Below, piece after piece: positions 13,846 to 16,814 of a DNA stretch of 16,814 nucleotides. How positions within the stretch are numbered: position 1 is the first letter of the stretch; each line of letters begins with the position of its first letter. The DNA comes from an uncultured Cocleimonas sp. GTDB lineage: Bacteria; Pseudomonadota; Gammaproteobacteria; Thiotrichales; Thiotrichaceae. The translations under genes were made by a program, and so were the position numbers. The stretch lies in contig CALISP010000312.1 in NCBI GenBank assembly GCA_938041705.1, forward strand, positions 1-16,814, written 5' to 3'. The notes under the pieces were generated by a model. The model saw only the letters and a program-made list of their open reading frames with translations. It ran no database searches and had not been told where the DNA came from.

Positions 13846-16016
13846 TGAATTCGAATACATTAGATCCTTATAACCTATTTTCTCTTCAGCATGAATTAAT
13901 ACTGGCCATAGGTACATTTAACAATAGTGAAGAGCTATTTAGAAAATTTTCCCTGCGAGCCATTAAGACCTTAAACCTAAAACGCATTCATATTATTCAA
14001 AGCGAAAATTTAGATTTAGAAGTCAATAACAACTATTTTTCTATTCCACCTTCTTCCATAGACTTTATTCAAGAAAATAATGGTCTAGTGCGATATAGAT
14101 ATTCAATTACGCCGTCTGAGACCAGATTTATTGAAGAGATAAAGTGTAAAAGAGCTTACATTTATTGTTTTGCCGTTAAAGACCTAGGTTATATGTTTTT
14201 CGAAAGAAGAGTAAAACCTTTTGAAGCCAGTTTAATACAAGCTTTAGTAACACCAATTTCTCGTTTTGCAATGTCGTATGCTAATAAACAACAGTTATTG
14301 TTGAATATTAAACAGAAAGAGACTATTGAGAATATTTCTCAAAATTTAGAGCAAGATAAATTAAAATTTGAAACCATCTTAGGTGCAATTAACGATGGTG
14401 TAATAGCGATTAATAATAAAAAAAGAATTTTCTACGCTAATAAATCTGCGCACAAATTCATGAATATTGAAGATGGTATTTCATCATTAGATCGGAAATA
14501 CTATGAATATTTTCGTTTGTCTAACTTAGATGATGATGTTGATATTACACGAGAACTTGAACTTCTTGCTATTCAAGAAAAAAAATGGGCTCCTGACAAA
14601 CCAGTAAGATTTAAAGCAAATAACGCTCCATCAATAATTTGTGAAATAAACGTTCAAGAAATACGTGACCAAAGATGGAACGCTAAACCTAGCGACCATT
14701 ATCATGTCATTACCTTCCACGATATAACCGAAGCACACAAAATGGAACAAGTGCTTGCTTGGCAAGCTCTACATGATCCATTAACCGAAATCTTAAATAG
14801 AGCAGGGTTTGATAGACAATTTGATTTTGAAGTTGAAAATAATACTACTGAACATCATGCTTTAATCTACATGGATTTAGATCGTTTCAAACATGTAAAT
14901 GATATCGGTGGGCATCTCGCAGGTGACAAGGTACTCAAACAAGTATCCGATCTTATGCAACAAGAGATAAGAGATACAGATATTTTAGCAAGAATTGGAG
15001 GTGATGAATTTTGTATCCTGGCAAAAAAATGTGACCTCAAATATGCAAAAGATTTAGCAGATAGAATTCTTGAAAAAATCATGAGATTCCGACTTCAATG
15101 GAAAGAAAATATATTTTCGATTGGTGTAAGCATAGGTGTATCTGAAATTAGACCCATTGATAATGATGCTAATACAGTGTTTTTTAGAGCAGATGAAGCC
15201 TGTATGCGTTCGAAGCAGAATGGTAGAAATCAAGTATCTCTTGCACATCAGTTTTCTGACGATAAACTTTACGAAGACAAAATCAATTACATTAGTTATA
15301 TCAATAAATCTTTATCAACAGATGAAAATGACTTCAAATTCGTACTTTATCAACAAAAGATAAAATCGATGTCAGAAAAAGAAAAGGATCATGTGGAAAT
15401 TTTATTACGCATGAACTATCAGAATAAGATTATACAACCAAATGCATTTTTACCTACTGCTGAACGTTATGGGAAGATTTCTGCAATTGATTTGTGGGTT
15501 GTCCAAAATGCTTTTGAATACATAAAAAAGAACAAGGATATGGACGTAAATGTTAACTTATCGGGTAATACCCTTAGCGATGATAAGGCAATGGAACAGC
15601 TCTATACGTTAATACAGCAACACCCTGTTGAAGCTAAAAGTTTATGCTTAGAAATAACGGAAACATCTGCAATTACTAACCTTTCTAAATGCATTAGCTT
15701 TATGGAAAAGACGAGAGAGTTAGGAGTAACTTTCGCATTAGATGATTTTGGTACAGGGTTATCTTCTTTTGGAAACTTAAAGAATTTACCCGTCAAATAC
15801 TTGAAAATTGATGGGTCGTTTATAAAGGACATTTGTGAAAACAAAATTGATCAGATTGTCGTTAAATCTATCAATGAGGCAGCTAAAGCCATGAACATCA
15901 TGACTGTTGCTGAGTATGTTGAAAATCAATCAATACTAGATACCATTTCTAGTATCGGTATTGATTTTGCTCAAGGATATCATTTAAATAAACCAGAAAT
16001 ATTACAACTTCATTAG
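13845..16016 (+). CDS. GAF-like-PAS-GGDEF-EAL c-di-GMP cyclase/phosphodiesterase
   Basis: The 723-aa protein has no membrane segment. Order: an N-terminal GAF-like region (about 10-150, tentative), a short coiled coil, a PAS domain (about 170-295, from FETILGAINDGVIAINNKKR), GGDEF (about 310-470) and EAL (about 485-720). GGDEF is intact at 385-389, with the metal site MDLDRFKHVND and RDTD five residues before it as an inhibitory I-site. The EAL motif reads EIL (518-520), but every residue used for hydrolysis seems present: Glu518, Asn571, Glu603, Asp633, Asp634, Lys654, Glu690 and Gln710, with standard spacing. The protein should be able both to make and to degrade c-di-GMP, its direction set by the PAS/GAF-like input and by the coupled FIST protein. 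It starts in the TAATG overlap with the FIST stop. Confidence 0.93.
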   Translation: MNSNTLDPYNLFSLQHELILAIGTFNNSEELFRKFSLRAIKTLNLKRIHIIQSENLDLEVNNNYFSIPPSSIDFIQENNGLVRYRYSITPSETRFIEEIKCKRAYIYCFAVKDLGYMFFERRVKPFEASLIQALVTPISRFAMSYANKQQLLLNIKQKETIENISQNLEQDKLKFETILGAINDGVIAINNKKRIFYANKSAHKFMNIEDGISSLDRKYYEYFRLSNLDDDVDITRELELLAIQEKKWAPDKPVRFKANNAPSIICEINVQEIRDQRWNAKPSDHYHVITFHDITEAHKMEQVLAWQALHDPLTEILNRAGFDRQFDFEVENNTTEHHALIYMDLDRFKHVNDIGGHLAGDKVLKQVSDLMQQEIRDTDILARIGGDEFCILAKKCDLKYAKDLADRILEKIMRFRLQWKENIFSIGVSIGVSEIRPIDNDANTVFFRADEACMRSKQNGRNQVSLAHQFSDDKLYEDKINYISYINKSLSTDENDFKFVLYQQKIKSMSEKEKDHVEILLRMNYQNKIIQPNAFLPTAERYGKISAIDLWVVQNAFEYIKKNKDMDVNVNLSGNTLSDDKAMEQLYTLIQQHPVEAKSLCLEITETSAITNLSKCISFMEKTRELGVTFALDDFGTGLSSFGNLKNLPVKYLKIDGSFIKDICENKIDQIVVKSINEAAKAMNIMTVAEYVENQSILDTISSIGIDFAQGYHLNKPEILQLH

Positions 16017-16054
16017 TCAGAATGAAGACTGACTATATTTCTGAGATAAATTTA

Positions 16055-16070
16055 GACACCCCCCTACTTT
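16055..16070 (-). repeat. Dispersed repeat copy 3 (AAAGTAGGGGGGTGTC)
   Basis: An exact 16-base match to copies 1 and 2, in the same orientation, 38 bp after the GGDEF-EAL stop and 14 bp beyond the convergent gltX stop. AGATAAAT lies just to the plus-strand left of the core, as at copy 1. With copy 2 it brackets the unrecognised gene and the FIST/GGDEF-EAL pair. Confidence 0.75.
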
Positions 16071-16084
16071 ACAGCTAATTGTTA

Positions 16085-16813
16085 TTAAGCATATTTAGCA
16101 GTTGCAAACACTATCGCTTTTTCTAATCTCTCAAGACTTCGTTTTTTACCTACTAGGTTTAAAGTCACATCAAGTGAAGGAGACATTGCTGTGCCAGTAA
16201 CGGCAACGCGAAGTGCTGGCCCTACTTTTCCCATGCCTAATTCTAATTCTTCACAGGTTGCTGTTATTACAGCTTCAATTGATTCTGTATTCCAATCTTC
16301 AACTGACTCAAATTTATCTAACAAGTTCTGTAAAATACTAGGTGTGGCGGTTTTGAAGTTTTTCTTAGCAGCATTTTCATCGTACTCGGAAAAATCTTCA
16401 TAGTAATAACGAATTGATGCTGCTAATTCTTTCAATGTTTTAGCACGATCTCTATGACCTTCAATTACATCTGTAATTAAAGGAGCATCTGGGTTGTTAT
16501 AAATATCAATATTCTGATTATCAAGATGCCATTGTAAATGCGCAGCTAGTTCATCTGCTGGTAACGTTTTAATATATTGTTCATTCACCCAAATCAACTT
16601 TTTAGTATTAAATGTTGATGCTGCTACATTGACGTTTTCGAGTTTAAATAACTCAATCATTTCTTCACGATTGAATATTTCTTGTTCCTCATGAGACCAA
16701 CCTAAACGTAGTAAATAGTTTAGTAAGGCTTGTGGAATAAAACCATCATCACGATATTGCATAACACCGACTGCACCATGACGTTTTGATAAGCGTTTAC
16801 CATCATCACCTAA
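16085..16813 (-). CDS. gltX: Glutamate--tRNA ligase, C-terminal part
   Basis: GltX charges tRNA-Glu with glutamate. The frame runs off the right edge, so only the last ~242 residues are visible. They begin LGDDGKRLSKRHGAVGV, the class I KMSKS-type loop (here KRLSKR) that holds ATP, followed by MQYRDDGFIPQALLNYLLRLGW as in bacterial GltX. The helical anticodon-binding domain follows and ends in a GRVRLALRVAVTG-like stretch, seen here as GKVGPALRVAVTG, and LERL. The first ATG in view, at 16762, is internal. The gene converges with the GGDEF-EAL gene across a 68-bp gap that contains the third repeat copy and no obvious hairpin terminator. Confidence 0.97.
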   Translation of the reverse strand, partial: LGDDGKRLSKRHGAVGVMQYRDDGFIPQALLNYLLRLGWSHEEQEIFNREEMIELFKLENVNVAASTFNTKKLIWVNEQYIKTLPADELAAHLQWHLDNQNIDIYNNPDAPLITDVIEGHRDRAKTLKELAASIRYYYEDFSEYDENAAKKNFKTATPSILQNLLDKFESVEDWNTESIEAVITATCEELELGMGKVGPALRVAVTGTAMSPSLDVTLNLVGKKRSLERLEKAIVFATAKYA

Positions 16814-16814
16814 A

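Noticed and set aside
13845..16016. Degenerate (inactive) EAL domain because the motif is EIL rather than EAL
   Set aside because: The catalytic glutamate is kept, and the seven other metal and catalytic residues are present at the usual spacing.

Overview
The window reads as chromosomal DNA from an AT-rich gammaproteobacterium. The core gene order xseA <> guaB-guaA-tadA, with xseA divergent from the GMP operon, is a gammaproteobacterial arrangement. A small periplasmic protein resembling the SoxXA-binding protein SoxK hints at a sulfur-oxidising lineage such as Thiotrichales, but that placement is inference. No tRNA, rRNA, CRISPR array, integrase or transposase gene was seen.

Left part (1-2041): the C-terminal half of an SLC13-type permease with an RCK-C/TrkA-C domain, then a membrane-bound diguanylate cyclase whose upstream region holds a perfect 16-bp palindrome. 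Minus-strand block (2042-7319): guaB-guaA-tadA, then a DUF2237 protein and trhO. It joins GMP synthesis to two enzymes that modify the tRNA wobble position. A terminator-like hairpin lies between tadA and the DUF2237 gene, and the guaB-guaA spacer contains mutually exclusive inverted repeats. guaB has a good sigma70-type promoter with a G-rich discriminator.

Middle (7320-10529): two small secreted or membrane-anchored proteins, one SoxK-like and one with four cysteines, converge on a strong bidirectional terminator and sit between guaB and xseA. xseA is followed closely by a YchJ/SEC-C protein and a CPXCG zinc-ribbon-like protein.

Right part (10530-16814): an AmpG/PAT-type MFS permease preceded by a Fur-box-like site, an unrecognised 142-aa protein, a translationally coupled FIST sensor plus GAF-like-PAS-GGDEF-EAL enzyme pair, and the C-terminal part of gltX. 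The FIST/GGDEF-EAL pair looks like a soluble, ligand-responsive c-di-GMP switch with both catalytic domains apparently intact.

The least expected signal is a short dispersed repeat, GACACCCCCCTACTTT on the plus strand, equal to AAAGTAGGGGGGTGTC on the minus strand. Three exact copies lie in intergenic DNA at 10552, 12027 and 16055, all in the same orientation. A diverged copy lies in frame in the unusually long N-terminus of tadA. Its GTAG-led form suggests a REP/RAYT-type element, which is a hypothesis.
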